A DNA stretch of 64,000 nt from Microbulbifer sp. YPW1. Lineage in GTDB: Bacteria; Pseudomonadota; Gammaproteobacteria; Pseudomonadales; Cellvibrionaceae. Made by a program: the position numbers and the translations under genes. Below are positions 1 through 6,988 of this stretch, in pieces (positions within the stretch are counted from its first letter, which is position 1; each line of letters begins with the position of its first letter). The stretch spans positions 3,174,001 through 3,238,000 of the forward strand of contig NZ_CP055157.1 of the NCBI RefSeq assembly GCF_013367775.1, read 5' to 3'. The notes beneath the pieces were generated by a model. That model saw only the letters and a program-made list of their open reading frames with translations, was not told the DNA's origin and searched no databases.

Positions 1-173
1 TTGATCACTTCTTCCAGGGACTTGTCCGCGTCCGGAGTGCCGTCCAGCAGGCCGTTCAGTTTGTCGACGTAGGTCTTGTGGTGTTTGCCGTAGTGGTATT
101 CCAGAGTCTCTTGAGAGATGTGCGGCTGCAGCGCATCCATAGCATAGGGGAGTTCGGGGAGAACATGTGCCAT
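1..173 (-). CDS. sodB: Iron superoxide dismutase, N-terminal part (cut by window edge)
   Basis: The first 57 codons are present and the rest lies beyond position 1. SodB converts superoxide to hydrogen peroxide and oxygen in the cytoplasm using an active-site Fe. The visible part has the family hallmark [14 protein letters not shown] followed by [19 protein letters not shown], which contains the first metal-ligand histidine (His in YHYGKHH). The start ATG (171-173, complement) is preceded by an AGGAAGGA-type ribosome site at about 180-189, so the start is secure. A Fur-box-like sequence lies about 165 bp upstream (339-357). FeSOD genes are commonly iron-responsive, but whether this site serves sodB or the divergent gene at 493 cannot be told from sequence. 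Confidence 0.96.
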   Translation of the reverse strand, partial: MAHVLPELPYAMDALQPHISQETLEYHYGKHHKTYVDKLNGLLDGTPDADKSLEEVI

Positions 174-492
174 GTGATATTCCTTCCTTTGTCTGGGACC
201 TGTACCGACCCAAGTACAGTAGCAGGTCAGTTATTGGTGGCAGGCATTCTACACCCGCTTGATGTCATTATTAAGCCGTTGGAATGAGCGGGAACGCCCC
301 AATAGAGGCAAAACGTGCTGTCATTTGTAGTTAATTTCGAGAATGATTATCAATGACGGCACGGTCGGCCGTGTTTACTGTCCTATTCTGATAACTGGAC
401 CCGATTACTTTTTCGTCAGTTTTTGGTATAACTGCCGCTTATTTCTACCGTTTTCCGGCCCCTGAGGCCGCAAGCCAAAGCAGGACAACAGC
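174..492. other. Divergent intergenic region between sodB and the 493 gene
   Basis: This stretch separates sodB from the membrane coiled-coil gene. It holds a Fur-box-like site (339-357) and a possible promoter for the rightward gene (TTACTT at 405-410, TATAAC at 427-432, spacing 16). A 69-codon ORF running rightward from 78 overlaps sodB antisense and has no protein-like character. No other gene is seen. Confidence 0.6.
339..357. promoter_or_regulatory. Candidate Fur box
   Basis: The 19 bp starting GAGAATGATTATC match the consensus GATAATGATAATCATTATC at 14 of 19 positions, and the central TGATTATCA is strongly Fur-like. The site lies between sodB and the gene at 493, with fumarase further downstream, both of the named enzymes being iron-dependent. 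Iron control of one or both units, or of an unannotated small RNA, is inference. Confidence 0.45.
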
Positions 493-1251
493 ATGCAACG
501 TAGAGAGCCCACATTCGATGGCAGCAGCTCATCTTCTATGGACCCTCAGATCCCCAACGGCCCCGCTGGAGGTCGTCCTCGTCACGTAGCGCCTCAGCCC
601 TCTGTACCGGCTGCGGCCGAAGAGCGCGGTTCCGGCGGTGGCTCTTCTTTTCTGGCGATCGTGGCACTATTGCTGGCGATGGCTGGCCTGGGCGGTGCGG
701 GCTTCCTGTACACCCAGTGGCAGGATACCCGGGTACAGCTGGTGGACGCGGAAGCGCGTATCGTGCAGCTGGAGAAGCGATTTGAGATGTCTGGCGAAGA
801 GTCCGCGGCTTCCGTGGAAGTTCTGAACGCCAAGGTAAAAGAGAACGCCTCCGAGATCCGCAAGCTGTGGGGTGTTTCCTACGACACCAACCGCAAGGAC
901 ATCGCTGCCAACAAGGCTGCCGCGGCTTCTGCCAAGCAGCAAGTTGCCGCACTGTCCAAAAAGGTCAGTGGATTTGAGAGCAGCCTGAAGAAGGTGGCGG
1001 CGCTGGAGAGTGAGCTGGCCAAGCTGAAAGAGTCTACGGTCAGCGCTTCCCGCGACACCAAAGACAAAGTCACTAGCCTGGAACGCCAGCTGTCTTCCGT
1101 ACGCGCAGACCTGACCGCCCGTGTCGGTGCCAACGAAGAAGCTGTGCAGTCCATCGACAGCTACCGTCGCACCGTGAACAAGGACCTGGTGCAACTGCGC
1201 GATGCCATTCGCAGCCTGCAGTCCAGCTCCAGTACCGCCTCTGCGCCCTGA
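493..1251 (+). CDS. Membrane-anchored coiled-coil protein of unknown function
   Basis: I do not recognise a named family. The 252-residue protein has a disordered Ser/Pro/Gly-rich N-terminus (about 1-52), one transmembrane helix (about 53-73) and then a long Ala/Lys/Glu/Ser-rich segment (about 80-245) with heptad character, ending in a Ser/Ala tail. The arrangement predicts an inner-membrane protein with an N-in topology and a long periplasmic coiled coil, similar in layout to cell-envelope spacer proteins. It lies 185 bp upstream of fumarase on the same strand. The start ATG follows a weak AGGACAAC-type ribosome site. Large overlapping minus-strand ORFs here are GC-rich shadows. Confidence 0.8.
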   Translation: MQRREPTFDGSSSSSMDPQIPNGPAGGRPRHVAPQPSVPAAAEERGSGGGSSFLAIVALLLAMAGLGGAGFLYTQWQDTRVQLVDAEARIVQLEKRFEMSGEESAASVEVLNAKVKENASEIRKLWGVSYDTNRKDIAANKAAAASAKQQVAALSKKVSGFESSLKKVAALESELAKLKESTVSASRDTKDKVTSLERQLSSVRADLTARVGANEEAVQSIDSYRRTVNKDLVQLRDAIRSLQSSSSTASAP

Positions 1252-1436
1252 TCCGGGACTGAGCGCACCCTAAATAGTGGTTAGCGGCGATATCGCTCGT
1301 CGCTAACCATTCTCATTTTCATCTGCACTGTCTGTGCCGATTTTTTCTCCCTTTCCTTGCTTCGCCTAATCAAACACCCGCAGATAATTCGTGTAAAATC
1401 GCCGCCTTCGAGACGAGACGACAACCGGAGCCGGCA

Positions 1437-2945
1437 ATGACGATTATCCGCCAGGACGACCTGATCGACAGCGTGGCCGACGCGCTGCAGTTCATTTCTT
1501 ATTACCACCCGCAGGATTTTATCCAGGCCCTCAACCAGGCCTATGAGAAGGAAGCCAACCCGGCGGCGAAAGACGCCATGGCCCAGATCCTGATCAACTC
1601 CCGCATGTGTGCCCAGGGCCATCGCCCCATCTGTCAGGACACCGGTATTGTGACCGTGAAACTGAAAGTTGGCATGAATGTTCAGTGGGACGCGGAGATG
1701 AGCGTGACCGACATGGTCAACGAAGGCGTCCGCCGCGCTTACAACAATCCGGACAACGTCCTGCGAGCCTCCATCCTGGAAGATCCGGACGGTGCCCGCA
1801 AAAACACCGGCGACAACACCCCGGCGGTTATCCACTACGAAATCGTGCCCGGTGATACCGTGGATGTATACGTGGCGGCCAAAGGGGGCGGCAGCGAGGC
1901 CAAGAGCAAGTTTGCCATGCTGAACCCGTCCGACTCTGTCGTGGACTGGGTGCTGGATATGGTGCCGAAGATGGGCGCCGGCTGGTGTCCGCCCGGCATG
2001 CTGGGGATCGGTGTCGGCGGCACCGCCGAGAAGGCCATGTTGCTGGCGAAGGAATCTCTGCTGGACCCGATCGATATCCAGGATCTGCAGGAGCGCGGTG
2101 CATCCAACCGCGCCGAAGAGCTGCGCCTGGAACTGTTCGACAAAGTGAACAAGCTGGGCATCGGCGCCCAGGGGCTGGGCGGCCTCACTACCGTACTGGA
2201 CGTTAAGGTCAAAGACTTCCCGACCCACGCTGCCAACAAGGCCGTGGCCATCATCCCCAACTGTGCCGCTACCCGTCACACCCACTTCACCCTCGACGGT
2301 TCCGGCGCTGCGCGCCAGACCCCGCCGAAGCTGGAAGACTGGCCGGAAATCACCCGCGAAGCGGGCGGTAACACCCGTCGAGTAAACCTGGACGAAGTGA
2401 CCGCGGAAGACGTGCTGAGCTGGCAGCCGGGCGATACCCTGCTGTTGAACGGCAAAATGCTGACCGGTCGCGACGCCGCACACAAGAAGATGGTAGATAT
2501 CCTGGCCAAGGGCGAAAAACTGCCCGTGGACCTGACCGGCCGCTTTATCTACTACGTGGGCCCGGTGGATCCGGTACGCGAAGAAGTGGTTGGCCCTGCC
2601 GGCCCCACCACTGCTACTCGCATGGACAAGTTCACCCGCACCATGCTGGAAGAAACCGGCTTGCTGGGCATGATCGGTAAAGCCGAGCGCGGCCCGACCG
2701 CGATCGAAGCCATCCGCGATAACAAAGCGGTATACCTGATGGCCGTGGGCGGTGCAGCGTATCTTGTTGCACAGGCAATCAAAGATGCCAAAGTCATCGC
2801 CTTCCCGGAACTGGGTATGGAAGCCATCTACGAGTTCGAGGTGGAAGACATGCCGGTAACCGTTGCTGTGGACAGCAATGGTGAGTCGGTACACAACACC
2901 GGTCCGGTGATCTGGAAGCACAAGATTGAAGAGGGCGCGGTGTAA
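1437..2945 (+). CDS. fumA: Class I fumarate hydratase (iron-sulfur)
   Basis: Interconverts fumarate and L-malate in the TCA cycle using an oxygen-sensitive [4Fe-4S] cluster. The 502 residues contain the three expected cluster cysteines, Cys66 (RPICQDTG), Cys184 (GAGWCPPG) and Cys276 (IPNCAATRH). Their spacing of 118 and 92 residues matches that of characterised class I fumarases. The N-terminal catalytic half (about 10-290) is followed by the C-terminal half with GPAGPTTATRMD, the region that binds dicarboxylate. At 502 residues it is somewhat shorter than E. coli FumA but complete. A strong terminator follows immediately. A 546-codon antisense ORF over the same region is a shadow. Confidence 0.97.
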   Translation: MTIIRQDDLIDSVADALQFISYYHPQDFIQALNQAYEKEANPAAKDAMAQILINSRMCAQGHRPICQDTGIVTVKLKVGMNVQWDAEMSVTDMVNEGVRRAYNNPDNVLRASILEDPDGARKNTGDNTPAVIHYEIVPGDTVDVYVAAKGGGSEAKSKFAMLNPSDSVVDWVLDMVPKMGAGWCPPGMLGIGVGGTAEKAMLLAKESLLDPIDIQDLQERGASNRAEELRLELFDKVNKLGIGAQGLGGLTTVLDVKVKDFPTHAANKAVAIIPNCAATRHTHFTLDGSGAARQTPPKLEDWPEITREAGGNTRRVNLDEVTAEDVLSWQPGDTLLLNGKMLTGRDAAHKKMVDILAKGEKLPVDLTGRFIYYVGPVDPVREEVVGPAGPTTATRMDKFTRTMLEETGLLGMIGKAERGPTAIEAIRDNKAVYLMAVGGAAYLVAQAIKDAKVIAFPELGMEAIYEFEVEDMPVTVAVDSNGESVHNTGPVIWKHKIEEGAV

Positions 2946-2971
2946 GTCCGCTTCTTTTCAAAGACCTTAGA

Positions 2972-3006
2972 AAAGCCAGTCCCAGTTTTGGGGCTGGCTT
3001 TTTTTG
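2972..3006 (+). terminator. Rho-independent terminator of fumA
   Basis: AAAGCCAGTCCCAG, a TTTT loop, GGGGCTGGCTTT and a run of T form a stem of about 12 bp with one G-T wobble and a U tract, 26 bp after the fumarase stop. Confidence 0.9.
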
Positions 3007-3325
3007 TGTCTGGAGAGATGTTGGATGGTTGTCGCCGCCAATGTTTTGACTGCTTTTTGTGCAGTCAATGCCTTGATCAGAAGCCTACGGCTTGTGTGCA
3101 TCTAACCGGATACGCTAACTTACTGATTTCCAAAGGGTCAGAAAAAACAAACAAGCCAATCGAGAAATAAGAACAAAAGCCACAGGCTTCTTTTGTTTTG
3201 AGCGCAAAAAATATATACGCACTTAACTATCTGACTGATAAGCAAATTGTTTGTTTATGATGCTTTTGGCGCCAGTGCAAACAAGTCAGATGAACAAAAG
3301 CCTATGGCTTATGAATAAAACTGTT
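3007..3325. repeat. AT-rich intergenic DNA with three AAGCC-NNN-GGCTT palindromes
   Basis: No convincing gene. Three copies of the 13-bp palindrome AAGCC-N3-GGCTT occur at 3081-3093, 3177-3189 and 3298-3310. The second sits in a longer inverted repeat (ACAAAAGCC ... GGCTTCTTTTGT). The region is much more AT-rich than the flanking fumarase gene. It leads into GTTATGC at 3323-3329, which resembles an integron cassette boundary. A complete upstream attC is not recognisable. Confidence 0.5.
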
Positions 3326-3688
3326 ATGCAAAGGAATGCTGAGATAGTGAAAATTGAAGACATATGGAAATTGGTGTTGAGCTATCAAGCAGCAGTTTCA
3401 GCGGTTCATGAGATCTCTCGTAGTGATGGATACCCTATTTATCCGGAAGAAATTTCAAATTTCATGAAATTGTTGCAGTCTCCCCCTTGGGTTGCATATG
3501 AATATCAGCCAAAAGAGATTAGCGGGATTCTAGGGTCAATAGAAAACGCGACCACAGAAGAAATTAAGTGGGCCTTAACTGCCGCGGCCAGGTCTGAAAG
3601 ATTTTGTGATGGATCTTGGGAGCAAATTCTAAAAAATAGGAGGCTGGATCCGGTCTTTGAAAGGCTTCAGGAGCTGCATCATGCATAA
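3326..3688 (+). CDS. Cassette-borne hypothetical protein (120 aa)
   Basis: An AT-rich gene unlike its chromosomal neighbours in base use. The reading frame is open from 3251, but I start it at the ATG of the GTTATGC boundary (3326). ATG 3311 and GTG 3347 are alternatives and none has a strong ribosome site. The protein appears soluble and helical. Its C-terminal ERFCDGSWEQIL..RLDPVFERL resembles the tail of small proteins grouped as DUF6508, but that is a weak resemblance and the function is unknown. The stop codon lies inside GCATAAC (3683-3689), the left core of an attC site, as is usual for integron gene cassettes. Confidence 0.6.
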   Translation: MQRNAEIVKIEDIWKLVLSYQAAVSAVHEISRSDGYPIYPEEISNFMKLLQSPPWVAYEYQPKEISGILGSIENATTEEIKWALTAAARSERFCDGSWEQILKNRRLDPVFERLQELHHA

Positions 3689-3692
3689 CAAG
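3683..3692 (+). repeat. Left end (R'') of an attC site interrupted by the insertion sequence
   Basis: GCATAACAAG is the expected left core and first bases of an integron attC. It is exactly complementary over seven bases to the right core GTTATGC at 4980-4986. The rest of the same attC resumes at about 4872-4877, beyond the insertion sequence. Confidence 0.75.
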
Positions 3693-3716
3693 TGACTATG
3701 GCTCTGAGTCAACCGC

Positions 3717-4667
3717 TTAGGCCATGTTTCCCTCCCAGGCAGTACCATTTCGTACCATGCTGTTGAGGATAACAATCATCTTGCGCATGCATGCCACCAG
3801 AGCAACCTTCGGCCGTTTGCCGGCTGCTCTGAGCCGCTCATAGTGGTCTTTGAATTTCTTATTGCATTGGATGGTCGACATCATCGCCATGAACATAACT
3901 GTGCGTATTTGATGGCGTCCACCGCGTATTCGGCGAAGGCCCTGGTAGCGGCCGCTCTCTCGGTTGATCGGCGCCACCCCGACAAGTGCCGCGATCTCTT
4001 TGTTATTCAGGGTGCCGAGTTCTGGAAGGTCGCTAAGTAACGTGTAAGCCATGACTTTGCCCACTCCGGGCACACTTTGGAGAATTTCATTTTTCTCTTT
4101 CCAGTCATCAGCTTGGGCAATCATGCCATCAAGGGCAGCATCTATCTTATCGATCTGCGCTTTGATCGTTTTCAGCATGGTGTTAATGCTGGTGCGCAGC
4201 TCTTTGGGCATGATGGATAGACGGTTCTTTTCCATCGTCTGCATCTCCATCAACTGTCGCCGGCGAACGAGTAAGTCACTGATTTTTCTGTCATTTTCCG
4301 GCGCCACAGCTGTTTGAGTAGGCTTGATGCTCTCGCCAAAGTGGGCGATCAGCTGAGCATCGATCTTGTCTGTTTTCGCGAGCTGCCCAATGGCTCCAGC
4401 AAACCGCCGTACATGAAGAGGATTGGCGACAACTACAGGTAGATTATGTTTTGCAGCAGCGAACACGAAGGTATGCTCCAGGCGGCCAGTGGCTTCAATA
4501 ACGATGCGCGTTGGCTGATGTGCTTTGATGCGCTTAATAGCTTCGCGAACACCTTTCGCATCGTTGCTGACAGCAAAGTATTCGCCAAGAGGGCGTATAT
4601 AAATATCGAGCTGGGTCTTGCCGGTATCTATGCCGACATTGACTTCATTGTCTTGTGAGTGGTTCAT
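3717..4667 (-). CDS. IS110-family transposase (DEDD recombinase)
   Basis: Catalyses RNA-guided, site-specific movement of its element. The 316 residues begin MNHSQDNEVNVGIDTGKTQ. The N-terminal RuvC-like DEDD domain is visible, with Asp in VGIDTGK, Glu in VIEATGR and the paired aspartates of KTDKIDAQL. A coiled middle follows (about 140-200), then the C-terminal transposase_20 domain with LQSVPGVGKVMAYTLLSDLPEL, GVAPINRESG and the RGGRHQIR segment. The frame extends upstream to a TTG at 4691, but the ATG at 4667 fits family N-termini better. The gene is complete with no frameshift, so the element could be active. Confidence 0.95.
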   Translation of the reverse strand: MNHSQDNEVNVGIDTGKTQLDIYIRPLGEYFAVSNDAKGVREAIKRIKAHQPTRIVIEATGRLEHTFVFAAAKHNLPVVVANPLHVRRFAGAIGQLAKTDKIDAQLIAHFGESIKPTQTAVAPENDRKISDLLVRRRQLMEMQTMEKNRLSIMPKELRTSINTMLKTIKAQIDKIDAALDGMIAQADDWKEKNEILQSVPGVGKVMAYTLLSDLPELGTLNNKEIAALVGVAPINRESGRYQGLRRIRGGRHQIRTVMFMAMMSTIQCNKKFKDHYERLRAAGKRPKVALVACMRKMIVILNSMVRNGTAWEGNMA

Positions 4668-4872
4668 TGGTAAGTTAACTCTTGCTTGCAATACGAGCTC
4701 GAGGCCCTGATGACTATTCGAGTTGTTACTTTGAGTTTATGCGGCGTTCCCACTTGTTAACGGTCTCTCGACAGAGGAGCCAGACAGGCATCGAACTACC
4801 GCATAAAAGGCCTCTGGTTGCAGCCAGAGGTGGGCCTCAATTTTGCCCGTTTGAGAGAGCATGTACACCATA
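4668..4872 (-). ncRNA. Candidate bridge (seek) RNA region of the insertion sequence
   Basis: This is the non-coding stretch upstream of the transposase, where IS110-group elements encode the guide RNA. Several hairpins are possible, the clearest being CCTCTGG-TTGCAG-CCAGAGG at 4811-4830. Read on the minus strand, 4759-4751 is TAACAAGTG, identical to the attC/IS junction at 3686-3694. GCATAA (4742-4737) follows 8 bases later, so both parts of the target GCATAACAAG are present. The RNA ends are not determinable, and the long non-coding side being upstream is IS110-like rather than IS1111-like. Confidence 0.4.
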
Positions 4873-4986
4873 CAAGCAGAGGCAGAGCGACAGCCAACGC
4901 TACGCACCTTTTGTGTTACTCGCTGGCGCTCAAACATTAACACAAAATGCGCTCCGCGCTGGCTGCGCCTGCGCTGGGCGTTATGC
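4872..4986 (+). repeat. Main part of an integron attC recombination site
   Basis: A strong imperfect inverted repeat with attC architecture. The left arm runs about 4877-4922 (CAGAGGCAGAGCGACAGCC...) and the inner perfect pair is TTTTGTGTTA / TAACACAAAA. The loop is about 20 bases, and the right arm ends GCGCTGGGCGTTATGC. The right core GTTATGC (4980-4986) pairs with GCATAAC at 3683-3689 on the other side of the insertion sequence. The reassembled site is about 120 bp, a normal attC length. Confidence 0.8.
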
Positions 4987-4995
4987 ATCGGAGCT

Positions 4996-5460
4996 ATGAA
5001 TAAACTAGTTATTTTCATAATTTTTTCCGTACTTTCATTTTCGGTAGCATCATCTCCGAGTTTCGAGGCGCGGTATGAATTTGGCAGGGAGCTTGAATTA
5101 ACTATTTCTCCCTCTTTCGCCGATTCGGCGGTTTATACGTTGGTAACCTATGACGGCAAAAAAAATCTCGCTAAAAGGGTTTTTGAAGGCAGCTTCCAAA
5201 AATGGAGCAATGTGAAAAGTGAATCTCACATTGAGCTAACTGACGACACGTATAAAAAGCTACTTAAACTTTTAGATGATGCACTTACTTTTCGTATTAA
5301 AGATGATGTCCGAGTGGAAGACGGCATGACTTGGGAGTTGGAAACTTCGAGGTATCAATGGCTAAAAGTTCGAATAGGTACGCCAGAGTACGACACTGAA
5401 TCCAGGGGATACAGTGGGCTTCTAGAATTGGGGGCGTTCGTCCAGGCACAATTCCCGTAA
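4996..5460 (+). CDS. Cassette-borne secreted hypothetical protein (154 aa)
   Basis: No family recognised. The ATG at 4996 lies 9 bp after the attC core GTTATGC, which is the typical cassette arrangement, with GGAG just upstream. The upstream in-frame extension to 4861 runs through attC and is rejected. Residues 1-19 (MNKLVIFIIFSVLSFSVAS) form a signal peptide. The mature part is rich in charged and aromatic residues with predicted beta strands, and probably folds as a small periplasmic or exported domain. Base composition is distinctly AT-rich compared with the host genes, a sign of transfer. Confidence 0.75.
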   Translation: MNKLVIFIIFSVLSFSVASSPSFEARYEFGRELELTISPSFADSAVYTLVTYDGKKNLAKRVFEGSFQKWSNVKSESHIELTDDTYKKLLKLLDDALTFRIKDDVRVEDGMTWELETSRYQWLKVRIGTPEYDTESRGYSGLLELGAFVQAQFP

Positions 5461-5463
5461 AAT

Positions 5464-5483
5464 GCATAACAATGCAATGCGCC
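5464..5483 (+). repeat. Truncated second attC (left end only)
   Basis: GCATAACAATGCAATGCGCC begins 4 bp after the stop of the cassette gene and repeats the left core GCATAAC. No matching GTTATGC or right arm follows before the chromosomal lipoprotein gene ends at 5505, so the array appears cut here. Confidence 0.6.
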
Positions 5484-5504
5484 ACGGAAATTAAGTTAAG
5501 ATTT

Positions 5505-5900
5505 TTAGAGGTCAAAGCCTCCCAGATCCATGCCCATACCCATATCTCCACCGAGATCGGGCATTCCCATGTCGGGCGTGGAGGGTAGGGTTACGGCTTC
5601 CGGCATTCTTGGTGCTTCTACCCCCCAGTCCGGATCAACTTCGCGACCAATACCACCGCCGCCGCTGCCACCACCGGGTGGTACTACAATCACCGGGCGA
5701 CGAAAGCCGATCCACGGGCGCCATGCGTGGCCGTAGTAATGGCTCCTGTAGCCTGTTCCGCCACGCGCTGCTTGTGTGTTTCTTACATTAGTACTGCTGC
5801 TTTGATTGCCGCTGCTGCCGGCGCAGCCGCTGCTGAGTGCGAGCGGGGCGATGATGGCAGCAGTCGCAGCAAAGGCCAGTATTCTCTTGAATGCAATCAT
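5505..5900 (-). CDS. Small glycine/proline-rich lipoprotein or secreted protein
   Basis: Unknown function. The 131-residue protein starts MIAFKRILAF with an export signal ending LALSSGCAGSS, a loose lipobox with Cys as the likely lipidation site. The mature part is low-complexity: a Ser/Asn stretch, then HYYGHAWRPWIGFRRP, a Gly-rich run and a C-terminal repeat of acidic Met-Gly segments (MGMPDLGGDMGMGMDLGGFDL-like). The ribosome site GGAGGCG precedes the ATG. It begins 3 bp after the stop of the VOC gene and is probably co-transcribed with it. Confidence 0.75.
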   Translation of the reverse strand: MIAFKRILAFAATAAIIAPLALSSGCAGSSGNQSSSTNVRNTQAARGGTGYRSHYYGHAWRPWIGFRRPVIVVPPGGGSGGGGIGREVDPDWGVEAPRMPEAVTLPSTPDMGMPDLGGDMGMGMDLGGFDL

Positions 5901-5902
5901 GG

Positions 5903-6754
5903 TTACTCGCCTCCCGCTTGAATCGCAAATACGCCGCCTGTTGGGTCGGCCACGATGGCGATATCGGCATTTAAGTCCCCTTTCATCGGAGGAACGAGGA
6001 TTCTGCCGCCATTTTTCACCACGGCACGGGCTGTCGCGCGAACACTTTTGACTTTCATATACAGTAGCCAATTCGATTCGACGTCGGCGAGTGGCGTGCG
6101 CAGTATACTGGCCCGCGCAGTACCATCCCGGCCGAGGATTCTGTAATCCTGCCCCTGTTGTCCTTTACGAGAGACTGCGTTGTAACCGACCACTTTGTTG
6201 TAGAACTTTGCGGTACTATCGGGGCGCTCCGTCCACAATTCCGGCCACAGCCATTCGTTGTAGCGAGCACGGCTATCAGCAGGATCGCCGTTGTCATTGC
6301 GTAACAGCATCACCACGGCGCCGTTCGGGTCCTCGATCACTGCCGCACGTCCTATGCCAGGTAATCGCTGTGACGGCTCTACAACCTTGCCACCGTTGAG
6401 CTTTGCTGCTTTGACGGCGGCGTCGACATCGACGACGGAGATAGAGGGTAACCAAATTGAGCCATCCTGGGGCGCCCGCGCACCGGTGTATGTCGCTAGC
6501 GTTGCGACTGGCTCACCACGAATATAGGCATCGATATAACCCTCTGGATCGTTACGCCGGAGCTGCCACCCGAACACCGCGCTATAAAAATTGGCGGCAG
6601 TATTGAGATTGGTTGTTAAAAGGTCGGCGCGTACGACCTTTCCTGGCAAATAGTCTGCAGCTGCTAGATATGATGGCCGCACGATGACGAACAGCAGCGC
6701 TGCCAAAGTTAGCAGTCGTCTCAGGCATGATTGGCCCGGTGGGGTGGCGTACAT
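5903..6754 (-). CDS. Exported VOC-superfamily (glyoxalase/bleomycin-resistance fold) protein
   Basis: The 283 residues carry a signal peptide (about 1-33, ending PSYLAAA) followed by two vicinal-oxygen-chelate domains (about 40-155 and 160-283). Features typical of the fold are FYSAVFGWQL and AAVIEDPNGAVVMLL in domain 1, and AKFYNKVVGYN and AIVADPTGGVFAIQ in domain 2. Members bind metal or small ligands, but the reaction cannot be deduced here. Export of a VOC protein is less common than cytoplasmic location. The ATG at 6754 has AGGAGG at optimal spacing, so longer upstream starts are rejected. It is followed by the small lipoprotein gene. Confidence 0.88.
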   Translation of the reverse strand: MYATPPGQSCLRRLLTLAALLFVIVRPSYLAAADYLPGKVVRADLLTTNLNTAANFYSAVFGWQLRRNDPEGYIDAYIRGEPVATLATYTGARAPQDGSIWLPSISVVDVDAAVKAAKLNGGKVVEPSQRLPGIGRAAVIEDPNGAVVMLLRNDNGDPADSRARYNEWLWPELWTERPDSTAKFYNKVVGYNAVSRKGQQGQDYRILGRDGTARASILRTPLADVESNWLLYMKVKSVRATARAVVKNGGRILVPPMKGDLNADIAIVADPTGGVFAIQAGGE

Positions 6755-6988
6755 TTCTGCCTCCTGAGTTAAATTCCGCGCAGGTTTAGCATTAGGTATA
6801 GACGGTAGGGGGAGTGAACTCAATGAGTCGGCTGCGCTATCGGTTGATCGCGGCATCGAAAGAGGGCAGGCCGCGTTTGGGCATTGGCTTGTTTACTATG
6901 TTGTTGACTGCGCTCCCAACTCACCCAGCTTCAGGTGAAAATTTACGCTATCGATACGAAGATGTTTCGTGTCTATGTGTGTGCCTCG

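Larger units (their letters stand above)
3693..4876 (-). mobile_element. IS110/IS1111-family insertion sequence inserted into an attC site
   Basis: An element of about 1.18 kb whose transposase lies on the minus strand. Ends are inferred: ACAAG occurs at both junctions (3688-3692 and 4872-4876), so joining the flanks restores an uninterrupted attC. Imperfect subterminal inverted repeats are visible: about 3698-3713 (ATGGCTCTGAGTCAAC) against the complement of about 4848-4863 (ATGCTCTCTCAAAC). Subterminal repeats and attC targeting are both described for the IS1111-attC group of the IS110 family. Only about 24 bp follow the transposase gene, whereas about 205 bp precede it, so the long non-coding side is upstream. 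The exact end bases could shift by several nucleotides. Confidence 0.8.

Noticed and set aside
1281..2921. 546-codon minus-strand ORF opposite fumarase
   Set aside because: Antisense to a highly conserved gene; sequence is His/Val/Gly-rich and has no family features. Long antisense frames are common in GC-rich DNA.
3251..3325. Longer start for the first cassette gene (ATG 3251)
   Set aside because: The extension lies outside the cassette boundary GTTATGC and has no ribosome site; it may still be used, so the start is only moderately certain.
4668..4872. Clear assignment of the element to either the IS110 or the IS1111 subgroup
   Set aside because: Subterminal inverted repeats and attC targeting suggest IS1111-attC, but the long non-coding side is upstream of the transposase as in IS110. 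I left the subgroup open.
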